Source: JANYJJ01 sp038241115 (GTDB taxonomy: Bacteria > Pseudomonadota > Gammaproteobacteria > Burkholderiales > Burkholderiaceae_C). Taken from it: a stretch of 31,079 nucleotides of DNA. Under the pieces are notes generated by a model that saw only the letters and a program-made list of their open reading frames with translations, had not been told where the DNA came from and searched no databases. Position 1 is the stretch's first letter, and the number at the start of each line of letters is the position of its first letter. A program made the translations under genes and the position numbers. This document shows, piece after piece, positions 15,497 to 25,476 of the stretch. The stretch covers positions 1 through 31,079 of the forward strand of contig JBBRGA010000022.1 in the NCBI GenBank assembly GCA_038241115.1, in the 5' to 3' direction.

Positions 15497-16474
15497 TCAG
15501 CAACCGGCGGTACAGATGCCAGCGCCGTTGAACTCCATCGTCTTGCCCGACAACGGCAGGTGCACCGGCATCTTCGCGGCCTTGACTAAGCGTTCGGTCT
15601 TGCTGCCAGCGCGCGGCTTGCCGCCCACTGTGCCCACCTCGTTGACGTGCGAGGCGATCACCGAAGCCGGCTTCACAAGGTCATTGACCACGTAGGCGGC
15701 TTCCGCCGGGCCGGTGGTGAAGCCGTCGCCGATGTTCATCACAGCGAGTTTGGCGTTGTAGTACTGGCGCACCACAAGGTCCTGGTCGGCGGTGATGCCG
15801 GTGTCGCCAGACAGTTAGGCCACCAGGCCGTTGCTGAACTGCAGCACGTAGCCTGTGGCCTCGCCCACGCTGCCCACCAGACCGGCCTCCTTCAGGTTGC
15901 GGCCAAGCTCGCCGCCGAAATAATCAGGGTCGACGCCGTTGGAATGCAGGGCCGCGACGGTCGCGATCCGCACGCCGCCGATGGTGACACTGCCGCCAAA
16001 GCGGGCCAGCATCGAATCGGCTGCGTTGCCACCGTTGGCCCGCAGTTTGGCGGCGAAGAAAGGCGGCATTTCGCTGCCGGTCACGATCTTGGATTTCTTG
16101 GCCAGCGCGATGTTGACAACGTTGGTGTTGGGCAGGGCCGCAACCGAAGCGTCGGGCGCCGCACAACTGCCGGCGTTGGGCGCCTTGGTGTGGACGTTGC
16201 CCACGTGGTCGCCGTGCATGTGCGTCACCAGCACGACGTCGATCTTGCCCAGGCGTGGGTCATCGGCACCGGCCACGGTGCGGCCCGGGTCGTACAAAAC
16301 GCGGGTGCCGTTCGGGTCTTCGAAGACCAGCGCCCGGTCCAGCGGGCACAACTCGCCGTCAATGCTGCCAAGCGGAGTGACCTTGACGGTTTGGGCAGCT
16401 GCCGGTGCTGCCAGCAACGCGCCAACGATGCCAAGCAAACCGCCCCAGGCGGCGAAGGTGTTCGAAAAATTCAT
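15497..16474 (-). pseudogene. Exported metallo-beta-lactamase-fold hydrolase interrupted by an in-frame stop
   Basis: One reading frame of 326 codons encodes an MBL-fold hydrolase, but a TAA at 15815-15817 (codon 220) splits it. Before the stop: a signal peptide (hydrophobic 8-24, then APAAAQ), the zinc motif THMHGDHVGN with His85, His87, Asp89 and His90, and another candidate ligand in AALHSNG. After the stop, in the same frame: L-S-G-D-T-G with the bridging Asp expected in this fold, then ASHVNEVGTVGG with the last His, ending TAGC. The truncated product therefore lacks essential metal ligands. Relatives usually have an aromatic or small hydrophobic residue before SGDTG, and a Tyr codon is one base from TAA. 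Both halves look otherwise undecayed, so the change is recent, a sequencing error, or read through. The ATG at 16474 starts the signal peptide. Confidence 0.85.
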
Positions 16475-16528
16475 GGTCAGTTTCCAGGTGGGGGTCAGCG
16501 TTGACAGGCCGCGAGTCGTTTCACCGGC

Positions 16529-18492
<1,964 letters not shown>

Positions 18493-18496
<4 letters not shown>

Positions 18497-19440
18497 GTTT
18501 TGCTCCCTTGAGTGGCGGCAACGTCATGCGCAGATCTGGCCGCATTTTTTACCGCAGATGCGTTCCATCGCACCAGCGAATCTTTGCCGACGAGCAGAAC
18601 TTGATCGTCGCCCGCGCTGGTCTCCATCCACACCACTTCGAGCTTGCGAAAGGCGTGCTCGAAGTGCGCGCGTTCGTTGCCAATTTCCAGCAGCAGCACG
18701 CCCATGTCGCTGAGCTTGGCGGGCGCGTCTTTGATGATGCGGCGCACCAAGTCCATGCCGTCCTCGCCGCCGGCCAGTGCCAGCGTCGGCTCGAAGGTGT
18801 ATTCAGCAGGCAGCGCGGCCATGCCTTGCGAATTGACGTAAGGCGGGTTGCAAACAATCAGGTCGTAGGGGCCTTTGACGTCGTTCAGCAGGTCTGACTT
18901 CATCACCGTGATGCGCGCGCCGAGGCTGTGTTTTTCCACGTTGATGGCGGCCACCGCCAGAGCGTCGTCCGAGATGTCAGCGGCGTCGACCATGACCTCG
19001 GGATAGGCCATGCATGCAATCACCGCCAGGCTGCCGTTGCCAGTGCACAGGTCGAGCACGGCTTGAGTTTTGTCGGTGAGCCAGGTGTCGAGTTCGCCGG
19101 TGTTTTCACCGTCGGCCAGCAGTTCGGCAATGAAAGAGCGCGGCACGATGCTGCGCTCGTCGACATAAAAAGGCACGTTCTGCAGCCAAGCTTCCTTTGT
19201 CAGATAGGCCGCAGGCTTGCGGCTTTCGATCCGCTGCGCCACGAGGGCTTCGGCTTTGGACACCTCGATGGGCGTGAGCACGCGCTGTGCTTGAAATTCG
19301 AGCGCGCCCATGTCCAGTCCCACGCTCCACAGCACGAGCCACGCGGCTTCGTCGAAGGCGTTGGTGGTGCCGTGCCCAAATGAAACGCCCGCCTGTTTGA
19401 GGCGGGCGGCTTGTGCCGTAATAAGTTCGATCAGCTTCAT
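18493..19440 (-). CDS. prmB: Ribosomal protein L3 N5-glutamine methyltransferase
   Basis: SAM-dependent methyltransferase that in E. coli methylates a glutamine of ribosomal protein L3 during 50S assembly. It has 315 residues from the ATG at 19440 (E. coli 310); a longer frame from 19566 lies inside dapE. Diagnostic features are the PrmB-type N-terminus with FGHGTTNAFDEAAWLVLW (21-38), the SAM loop LDLCTGNGSLAV (129-140), the acidic DAADISDDAL (152-161), and the glutamine-binding NPPY at 198-201. The last 30 residues are an Ala/Lys-rich tail. ATGA overlaps join it to dapE upstream and to the ABC-F gene downstream, so its dose is tied to both. The NPPY motif is shared with PrmC, but the N-terminal domain favours PrmB. 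Confidence 0.92.
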
Positions 19441-20585
19441 GTCAACAGTGCTTCCAGGGTTCTTCGGTAAATGTTTTTGAGCGGCTCGATGCTGGCCACA
19501 GCCACGTGCTCGTTGATCTTGTGAATGCTGGCGTTGAGCGGTCCGAACTCCAGCACCTGAGGGCAAATCTTGGCGATGAAGCGGCCGTCTGAGGTGCCGC
19601 CGGTGGTCGACAGTTCAGTGGTCACGCCGGTCTCGTCAAAGATGGCCTTGCTGACCGCTGCGCTGAGCGAGCCGACTTCCGTGAGGAAAGGTTCGCCGCC
19701 CAACGTCCACACCACCTCGGCGTCCAGTGCGTGCTTTTCCAGCACGGCGTGGACGCGTTGCTTCAAAGACTGCGCGGTGGATTCGGTGCTGAAGCGAAAG
19801 TTGAAATCGATCACCAACTCGCCAGGGATCACATTGCTGGCGCCGGTGCCGCCGTGGATGTTGGACATCTGCCAGCTGGTCGGCTGGAAGTGCGAATTGC
19901 CTTCGTCCCAGCGCAGGGTCGTCAGTTCAGTGAGAGCGGGCACGGCCAGATGAATGGGGTTTTTAGCGAGGTGCGGATAGGCGATGTGGCCCTGAACACC
20001 TTTGACTTTGAGCTTGCCCGACAAGGTGCCGCGTCGGCCGTTTTTCATCATGTCGCCCAACGTGTGCAACGAGGTGGGTTCACCGACGATGCAGTAGTCG
20101 AGCTTTTCGCCTTGCGCGGTCAGCCACTCACACAGCTTGACGGTGCCGTCGAGCGCCGGGCCTTCCTCGTCGCTGGTGAACATCACGGCGACGGAGTGGG
20201 CGTGGCCGGGCCGTGCCGCCACAAACTCTTCGATGGCCACCACCATCGCCGCCAGGGAAGTTTTCATGTCGGCCGCACCGCGCCCATAGAGCTGGCCGTC
20301 TTTGTGCGTGGGAACAAAAGGGTCGCTGTGCCACGCGCCGAGCGGGCCAGTCGGCACCACGTCGGTGTGGCCTGCGAAGGCCAGCAGTTTGGGCTGCGCT
20401 GCGCTGCCGCGTCTGACAGCCCACAGGTTGCTGACGCGAGCGCTGTCAGGTCCGCTCATCAGGTTGAGGCACTCGAAACCAACCGCGCGCAGGCGGTCAG
20501 CGATGAGCCCCTGACAGCCGCCATCGGTGGGCGTGACCGAGGCTTTCGAGATCAGTTCTTCGGTAAGGCGCAGCGCGTTGGTCAT
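19437..20585 (-). CDS. dapE: Succinyl-diaminopimelate desuccinylase
   Basis: Cytoplasmic di-zinc amidohydrolase (M20 family) that removes succinate from N-succinyl-LL-diaminopimelate in the succinylase route to lysine and meso-diaminopimelate. The 382 residues match the normal length. Metal and catalytic residues are all visible: His73 in AGHTDVVP, Asp106 in GAADMK, the Glu140-Glu141 pair in SDEEGP, Glu169 in VGEPTS, and His355 in ASIHKINE. The dimerisation lid domain contains GASNVIPGEL. The ATG at 20585 starts MTNALRLTEELI; its stop overlaps the prmB start as ATGA. It lies 46 bases downstream of the pilU-like gene, within the same minus-strand run that starts with dapC and dapD. Confidence 0.96.
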   Translation of the reverse strand: MTNALRLTEELISKASVTPTDGGCQGLIADRLRAVGFECLNLMSGPDSARVSNLWAVRRGSAAQPKLLAFAGHTDVVPTGPLGAWHSDPFVPTHKDGQLYGRGAADMKTSLAAMVVAIEEFVAARPGHAHSVAVMFTSDEEGPALDGTVKLCEWLTAQGEKLDYCIVGEPTSLHTLGDMMKNGRRGTLSGKLKVKGVQGHIAYPHLAKNPIHLAVPALTELTTLRWDEGNSHFQPTSWQMSNIHGGTGASNVIPGELVIDFNFRFSTESTAQSLKQRVHAVLEKHALDAEVVWTLGGEPFLTEVGSLSAAVSKAIFDETGVTTELSTTGGTSDGRFIAKICPQVLEFGPLNASIHKINEHVAVASIEPLKNIYRRTLEALLT

Positions 20586-20631
20586 CGGGTTGGCAAGTCA
20601 GAAAGGCAGCGTGCAGTCGGGAAGCCTGGCT

Positions 20632-21813
20632 TCACAGCTGACCGAAGGCACTGCGTGTGGACCGCGGCTCGGGCCGAACGTCGAGTGTGATTTCGGTGAA
20701 CGTCGGCTGGTCTGCATCGTCTTCTTTTTTGGTCGACAAGCGCGACACCGGTGTCATGTCGTTTTGCAAACGCCACATCAGATTGGTCGGCGAGTCGGAG
20801 TAGGCCAAGCCCTCGTCGCGCGTGATGATGTTTTCTTTGATCATGCGAGCCAGGTCTTGTTCGAAGGTCTGCGAGCCCTCGGCGATCGACTTTTCCATGG
20901 CTTCGCGCACGCCGCTGAAGTCGCCTTGGTCGATCAGCTCAGACATCAGCTTGGTGTTCAGCATCACCTCCACCGCCGGCATGCGGCCGCCCGATTTGGC
21001 GCGTATCAAGCGCTGCGACACGACGGCGCGCAAGCCCGAAGACAAGTCGCTGAGCAAGGCAGGGCGCGCCTCAGGCGCGTAGAAAGACAAGATGCGCCCG
21101 AGGGCGTGGTAGCTGTTGTTGGCGTGCAGGGTCGACAGCACCAAGTGACCGGACAGCGCGTATGAAATGGCGGCGGTCATGGTTTCGCGGTCGCGGATCT
21201 CGCCAATTAAAATGCAGTCTGGCGCTTGGCGCAGTGCGTTCTTCAAGCCGACTTGCAGTGACTGCGTGTCGCGGCCCACTTCGCGTTGGTTGACGAGTGA
21301 TTTTTTGTTGGTGAACAAAAATTCAATCGGGTCTTCAATCGTCAAGATGTGCCCGGCCAGTTGCTGGTTGCGGTGCTCCAGCATGGCAGCCAGCGTGGTG
21401 CTTTTGCCCGAGCCGGTCGCGCCGACCAGCAAGATCAAACCGCGCTTCTCCAACACCAAAGTGTTGAGCAGGGTGGGCACCTTCAAGCTGTCGAGCGGCG
21501 GAATGTTGATGGGAATGCAGCGAAACACCGCGGCCACCGAACCGCGCTGTTTGAAGCCGCTGATTCGAAAGCTGCCCACACCCGTGATGCCAATGCCGAC
21601 GTTCAATTCGCCGGTGTCTTCGAGCTCTTCCAATTGCTGCGGCGTCAGCACTTCGGCCAACAACTGGCGCGGCTGGCTGGGCGTGAGGGCTTGGTCGCTG
21701 AGGTGCAGCACCTGACCGTTGATTTTGATGAGGATGGGCGTGTTGGCTGACAGATAAACGTCAGACGCGCCTTTCTCGGCCATCAAGCGGAGCACGCGTT
21801 CCATGTTGCTCAT
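20632..21813 (-). CDS. pilU: PilT/PilU-type type IV pilus retraction ATPase
   Basis: Hexameric cytoplasmic ATPase that works with PilT to retract type IV pili in twitching motility. It is 393 residues from the ATG at 21813 (MSNMERVLRLMAEKG, the family start); an in-frame GTG at 21846 is less likely. Motifs are Walker A GATGSGKS (131-138), the Asp box ILTIEDPIEF (156-165), Walker B DCILIGEIRDRET (199-211) and the His box STLHANNSYHALGRIL (227-242). The sequence reads closer to PilU than PilT (SDVYLSANTPILIKINGQ; C-terminal MWRL segment and long tail), so the symbol is given with moderate certainty. It is embedded between dapD and dapE rather than beside pilT, and a GC-rich hairpin element lies in the 170 bases separating it from dapD. 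Confidence 0.88.
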   Translation of the reverse strand: MSNMERVLRLMAEKGASDVYLSANTPILIKINGQVLHLSDQALTPSQPRQLLAEVLTPQQLEELEDTGELNVGIGITGVGSFRISGFKQRGSVAAVFRCIPINIPPLDSLKVPTLLNTLVLEKRGLILLVGATGSGKSTTLAAMLEHRNQQLAGHILTIEDPIEFLFTNKKSLVNQREVGRDTQSLQVGLKNALRQAPDCILIGEIRDRETMTAAISYALSGHLVLSTLHANNSYHALGRILSFYAPEARPALLSDLSSGLRAVVSQRLIRAKSGGRMPAVEVMLNTKLMSELIDQGDFSGVREAMEKSIAEGSQTFEQDLARMIKENIITRDEGLAYSDSPTNLMWRLQNDMTPVSRLSTKKEDDADQPTFTEITLDVRPEPRSTRSAFGQL

Positions 21814-21835
21814 GTTGGCCCCCAAGAGATGGATG

Positions 21836-21910
21836 ACGACCCCCAAGGTCGCTGCGCGCCCGCCCCCCCAAGGGGGAGCCCGCTGGGCTTGGGGCGGCCC
21901 AGCGCCTCGC
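21836..21910. repeat. GC-rich hairpin element between dapD and pilU
   Basis: The dapD-pilU gap holds CCCCC-AA-GGGGG (21865-21876) next to a perfect 8-base stem CGCTGGGC (21881-21888) / GCCCAGCG (21897-21904) with an 8-base loop. The same C-run/G-run composition recurs at its left edge (CCCCCAAGG). It resembles intergenic GC-rich elements common in Comamonadaceae (recollection only). No T-run follows, so it is not a standard terminator. It could attenuate, protect or process the operon mRNA. Confidence 0.6.
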
Positions 21911-21983
21911 GGTGGCTTGATTTGTCGCTTCGCTGCGCTTGCTTTGGTGTTTGCATGGTGCTGGGCGGTTTGGCTGTTGGCTC

Positions 21984-22805
21984 TTACGCGCGCAGCAGGT
22001 CGTTGATGCTGGTTTTGGCGCGGGTTTGGGCGTCTACGCGTTTGACGATGACGGCGCAGTTGAGGCTGTATTTGCCGCCGTCACGGGGCAGGCTGCCGGC
22101 CACGACCACCGAGCCCGCGGGCACGCGGCCGTAGGTGATTTCACCGGTGGCGCGGTCGTAGATGGGCGTGCTCTGGCCGATGAAAACGCCCATCGACAGA
22201 ACTGAGTTTTCTTCGACGATCACGCCTTCGACCACCTCGCTGCGTGCACCAATGAAGCAGTTGTCTTCACTGATGGTGGGGTTGGCCTGCAGCGGCTCGA
22301 GCACGCCGCCGATACCCACGCCGCCGCTGAGGTGCACATTTTTTCCAATTTGCGCGCACGATCCCACGGTGGCCCAAGCGTCGACCATGGTGCCTTCGTC
22401 GACGTAGGCGCCGATGTTCACAAAGCTGGGCATCAGCACCACGTTTTTGGCCAAGTAGCTGCCGCGACGCGCCACTGCCGGCGGCACGATGCGCACGCCG
22501 CTGGCACGTACGGCGGCGTCGTCGATGTGCGAAAACTTGGTTTTGACTTTGTCAAAAAAGGTCAGGTCGCCCGAGCGCATCAGTTGGTTGTCGTTCAAGC
22601 GAAAGCTGAGCAGCACGGCTTTCTTCAGCCACTGATTCACCGTCCACTGACCCACGCCTTGGCGCTCGGCCACGCGCATGCGGCCGCTGTTCAGGGCGGA
22701 GATTGCTTCTTCCACGGCTTCGTGAATCTTGGGGCTGTTCAGCGGCGTCAGTTCGGCGCGCGCTTCCCAGGCCATTTCGATCGTGCTTTGCAGTTCTGAT
22801 GTCAT
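21984..22805 (-). CDS. dapD: Tetrahydrodipicolinate N-succinyltransferase
   Basis: Cytoplasmic trimeric enzyme that transfers succinyl from succinyl-CoA to tetrahydrodipicolinate, the entry step of the succinylase branch of lysine/diaminopimelate synthesis. It is 273 residues from the ATG at 22805 (E. coli 274). The N-terminal helical domain starts MTSELQSTIEMAWEARAEL. The middle is a left-handed beta-helix of hexapeptide repeats, including GAYVDEGTMVDAWATVGSCAQIG, then SGGVGIGGVLEPLQA, and IGARSEVVEGVIVEENSVLSMG, which hold the substrate-binding residues. The C-terminus ends SINDLLRA. A longer in-frame reading up to 22982 overlaps dapC and is not credible. It is placed 37 bases after dapC. 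Confidence 0.96.
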   Translation of the reverse strand: MTSELQSTIEMAWEARAELTPLNSPKIHEAVEEAISALNSGRMRVAERQGVGQWTVNQWLKKAVLLSFRLNDNQLMRSGDLTFFDKVKTKFSHIDDAAVRASGVRIVPPAVARRGSYLAKNVVLMPSFVNIGAYVDEGTMVDAWATVGSCAQIGKNVHLSGGVGIGGVLEPLQANPTISEDNCFIGARSEVVEGVIVEENSVLSMGVFIGQSTPIYDRATGEITYGRVPAGSVVVAGSLPRDGGKYSLNCAVIVKRVDAQTRAKTSINDLLRA

Positions 22806-22842
22806 GGTGTTCAGGTGATCAAGTGATGAATTGGACGGGCGA

Positions 22843-24120
22843 TCAAGCGGAAAGTGGATGTGGCAAGGCTGGCCTTGGCGGGCTGTTTTTGGGCTCGGCG
22901 CAAAGAGAGGCGCTATGTGGGGCGCTATGGGAGGCGCAATAAGAGACGATGCGTTTGGCGGCTTCCAAGCATTCGGGTGCATCGGCTACCAGGGCCAATC
23001 GAATGCGGCCTGCGCCGGGGTTCACGCCGTGGGCATCGCGCGCCAACAAGCTGCCGGGAAGCACCGTCACATTGTATTGATGTAGCAGTCCCCGGGCGAA
23101 GCCGATGTCATCGACATTGCTTGCTGAGACGTCACACCACAAGTAAAAGCCAGCGTCGGGCAACTGCACACTCATCACCTCAGCCAGCAGCGGCGTGACC
23201 TGCTCAAACTTGCAGCGGTACTGCGCGCGGTTGTCCAGCACGTGCGCCTCGTCGTTCCAGGCGGCGATGCTGGCTTGTTGAACGGTGGGACTCATGGCGC
23301 TGCCGTGGTAAGTGCGGTAGAGCAAAAACTGCTTCAGAACAGCAGCGTCGCCCGCCACGAAACCGCTGCGCATGCCGGGCACGTTGGAGCGTTTGGACAA
23401 GCTGGTGAAGGCCACCAGGTTCTTGAAGTCGCTGCGTCCCAATTGAACCGCGGCTTGCAGCGAGCCCAGCGGCGGCTCGTCGCGAAAGTAAATTTCTGAG
23501 TAGCACTCGTCCGACGCGATGACGAAGCCGTGGCGATCGCTCAGATCGAACAGCAGCTTCCATTCCGAAAGCGGCATGACCGCGCCTGTGGGGTTGCCCG
23601 GCGAGCAGACAAACAGCAACTGCGTTTGGGCCCAGGTGGCTTCAGGCACCGATGACCAATCAGACGCGAAATTGCGCGCCGGGTCACTGTTTACAAATTC
23701 TGTCCGAGCGCCCGCGAGAAGCGCCGCGCCTTCGTAAATTTGATAGAAAGGGTTGGGGCAGACCACCACCGAACCCGGTTGGGTCGGGTCGATCACGGTT
23801 TGCGCCAAGGCAAACAAAGCCTCGCGTGAGCCGTTGACCGGCAGCACTTGTGTGGCGGGGTTCAGCGTCAAACCGTAACGCCTGTGCGCCCAGCGCGTGA
23901 TGGCTTCGCGCAGCGCAGGATCGCCGGCGGTGGCGGGATAGCTGGCCAAGCCGCCGAGGTGGTCGGTCAGGGCCTGCTTCACCAAAGCAGGAGTCGCGTG
24001 CTTGGGTTCGCCCATGCCCAAACTGATGGGCCGATAGGCCGGGTTGGGTGTGATGTCTTGCATCAAAGCCCGCAGGCGTTCGAACGGGTAGGGGTGCAGA
24101 GTGGACAGCAGCGGATTCAT
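22843..24120 (-). CDS. dapC: Succinyldiaminopimelate transaminase with repeat-bearing C-terminal tail
   Basis: PLP-dependent class I/II aminotransferase that transfers an amino group from glutamate to N-succinyl-2-amino-6-ketopimelate, the step between DapD and DapE. It is 425 residues from the ATG at 24120. Family features are MNPLLSTLHPYPFERL, ISLGMGEPKH (32-41), YPATAGDPALREAI (61-74), SPGNPTGA (173-180), the PLP-contacting Asp204 and Tyr207 in SDECYSEIYF, and the PLP lysine Lys243 in SLSKRSN. The conserved domain ends near residue 392 (AAKRIV). The remaining 33 residues are an extra tail made of four Ala-ending tetrapeptides (393-408) followed by a Pro-rich end, encoded by a 12-bp repeat. 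Its position beside dapD and dapE supports the assignment. It is divergent from the alkB-like gene across 90 bases. Confidence 0.92.
   Translation of the reverse strand: MNPLLSTLHPYPFERLRALMQDITPNPAYRPISLGMGEPKHATPALVKQALTDHLGGLASYPATAGDPALREAITRWAHRRYGLTLNPATQVLPVNGSREALFALAQTVIDPTQPGSVVVCPNPFYQIYEGAALLAGARTEFVNSDPARNFASDWSSVPEATWAQTQLLFVCSPGNPTGAVMPLSEWKLLFDLSDRHGFVIASDECYSEIYFRDEPPLGSLQAAVQLGRSDFKNLVAFTSLSKRSNVPGMRSGFVAGDAAVLKQFLLYRTYHGSAMSPTVQQASIAAWNDEAHVLDNRAQYRCKFEQVTPLLAEVMSVQLPDAGFYLWCDVSASNVDDIGFARGLLHQYNVTVLPGSLLARDAHGVNPGAGRIRLALVADAPECLEAAKRIVSYCASHSAPHSASLCAEPKNSPPRPALPHPLSA
22897..22944 (-). repeat. Four tandem 12-bp units at the 3' end of dapC
   Basis: On the plus strand each 12-base unit begins GGCGC; the four copies are GGCGCAAAGAGA, GGCGCTATGTGG, GGCGCTATGGGA and GGCGCAATAAGA. 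In dapC they encode SYCA, SHSA, PHSA and SLCA. The copies have diverged more than those in ppnP but keep a strict 12-base period and the reading frame. Confidence 0.85.
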
Positions 24121-24210
24121 TGGCGAATTATCGACGACACCCGCATTACGCGACACCCCGCAAACCGCCTTGTATTGACGCCGCCCAGCGGCTCCCGGCA
24201 TCATCGCGGG

Positions 24211-25329
24211 ATGCAGTCATCTATTCACTCCAGTCCTTCGGCCGCGTTTTTGCCAACGCCCGTGCCAACGCCAACGCCAACGCCAACGAAGGCACCCACG
24301 CCTGCGAAGGCTGTTCACGCATGGCGCTTTGCCATCGCCTGGCTGCTGCCGCTCAGCGTTGGGGCGGCTGCGCTGCATTCGCCTTGGTGGGCTTATGCGG
24401 CTGGCACTGTCATACAAATTGGCATGGCTTTGGTCGAGTTGTTGCCCGCGGGCCGACGCTCTCCGCCCGCTGCCAAATGGTCGCCTTGGTTTGCCTGGTG
24501 CGTGCGCGTGCACGTGCCTCTGCAAGCCGCGTTGCTGGGCATCGGCTTGTGGACGGCGCAACAACAGCCGTCGACCGGCCTGGGGCTGTTGGCCGTGATC
24601 GCTTTGGGCATTGGTGTGGGCAGCGTCACCGGCAGCCAAGGCATCACGTTCGCCCATGAGCTGGGGCACTCGAAAAGCAAACTCGACCGCGCGCTGGGTT
24701 GGTGTTTGATGGCCAGCGTCAACTACGGCCACTTCATGGTCGAGCACTTTCGCGGTCACCACCCACGCGCAGCCACGCACGCCGACCCGGCCTCCGCGCG
24801 GCGCGGCGAATCGCTGTGGCGTTTTTTACCGCGCACGCTCAGCGGCGGTCTGCGCAGCGCCTGGAATTTGGAAAGCCAGCAACTGCGCACCTTGCGTCGC
24901 CCGTGGCACAAAAGCGCGCTGTTGTGGGTGACAACCGCCCAAGTGACGTGGTTGATTTTTTTGGGCGTTGTGTTCGGCCCGCTCGCGCTGGTGTTTTGGT
25001 TGGTGCAGTCTGCTTATGCCGTGTTTTTGTTGGAGACCATCAACTACATCGAGCACTACGGCTTGGTTCGCAGCGACGCCAATGGCAAGCGCGAACCCTT
25101 TGCGGTGCACCACGCCTGGAATGCCGACCACTGGCTGACCAACAGCCTCATCGCCAACTTGCAGCGCCACTCCGACCACCACATGCACGCCTGGAAGCCC
25201 TACGCCACGCTAGAGCCGCTGCCCGGGCCGCAGTTGCCCACGGGTTACGCCGGTTGCATCTGGCTGGCAGCAGTGCCGCCGCTGTGGTTCAAGGTGATGC
25301 ACGGGCGGTTGGAAAAACTGGCTGCGTGA
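24211..25329 (+). CDS. AlkB-type integral-membrane di-iron hydroxylase (alkane 1-monooxygenase family)
   Basis: Inner-membrane non-haem di-iron monooxygenase. Relatives hydroxylate the end carbon of alkanes or related hydrophobic molecules using electrons from rubredoxin. It is 372 residues from the ATG at 24211. All histidine boxes are present: HELGH (149-153), EHFRGHH (178-184), NYIEHYG (278-284) and LQRHSDHH (317-324), separated by hydrophobic segments. Relatives also have ATHADPASARRGES at this point (188-201). The N-terminus before the first helix is unusual: a Pro-Thr repeat (15-30) encoded by a 6-bp tandem repeat. No rubredoxin, rubredoxin reductase or alkane regulator is in the window, so electron partners must be elsewhere. 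It could act on alkanes or another lipid-like substrate. It is divergent from dapC and ends before a bidirectional terminator-like hairpin. Confidence 0.88.
   Translation: MQSSIHSSPSAAFLPTPVPTPTPTPTKAPTPAKAVHAWRFAIAWLLPLSVGAAALHSPWWAYAAGTVIQIGMALVELLPAGRRSPPAAKWSPWFAWCVRVHVPLQAALLGIGLWTAQQQPSTGLGLLAVIALGIGVGSVTGSQGITFAHELGHSKSKLDRALGWCLMASVNYGHFMVEHFRGHHPRAATHADPASARRGESLWRFLPRTLSGGLRSAWNLESQQLRTLRRPWHKSALLWVTTAQVTWLIFLGVVFGPLALVFWLVQSAYAVFLLETINYIEHYGLVRSDANGKREPFAVHHAWNADHWLTNSLIANLQRHSDHHMHAWKPYATLEPLPGPQLPTGYAGCIWLAAVPPLWFKVMHGRLEKLAA
24253..24288 (+). repeat. CCAACG hexanucleotide repeat in the alkB-like gene
   Basis: The unit CCAACG occurs once at 24253-24258, then after a variant CCCGTG four times without interruption at 24265-24288. 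It encodes Pro-Thr pairs in the N-terminal extension. A six-base period keeps the frame if the copy number changes. Confidence 0.9.
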
Positions 25330-25390
25330 GCCCAACCGCTGCCGGGCTGCCAAAAGCGGGACTTCCTTCGGTGCCTCTAGACAGTCGGAA

Positions 25391-25423
25391 AACCAGCTCA
25401 GCCTGAGCGGGGTTCAGTTTTTT
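25391..25423. terminator. Bidirectional terminator-like hairpin between convergent genes
   Basis: The inner stem GCTCA (25396-25400) / TGAGC (25404-25408) and outer stem AACC (25391-25394) / GGTT (25411-25414) are followed on the plus strand by CAG and six T (25418-25423), and on the minus strand by the TTTT of GGTTTT. It lies between the alkB-like gene (ends 25329) and the FGGY kinase (ends 25477), where a shared terminator is expected. Confidence 0.6.
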
Positions 25424-25476
25424 CGACAATGCAGTCAGTGCCGTTTCCCACGATTGACGCCACTGTGCAGTAGCCT

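Noticed and set aside
15449..15504. Pair of TGATCAG-containing segments downstream of the broken MBL gene as a terminator
   Set aside because: The arms match only with a bulge and a long loop, TGATCA is self-complementary so pairing is unspecific, and there is no T-run.
21813..22982. Upstream-extended starts for dapD (22982) and pilU (21846)
   Set aside because: The extensions overlap a neighbouring gene or intergenic sequence and are not conserved in composition; the internal ATG codons give the expected family N-termini.
23848..24210. Upstream-extended N-terminus for the alkB-like gene
   Set aside because: The added 121 codons lie antisense within dapC and carry no family features; the ATG at 24211 precedes the recognisable protein.
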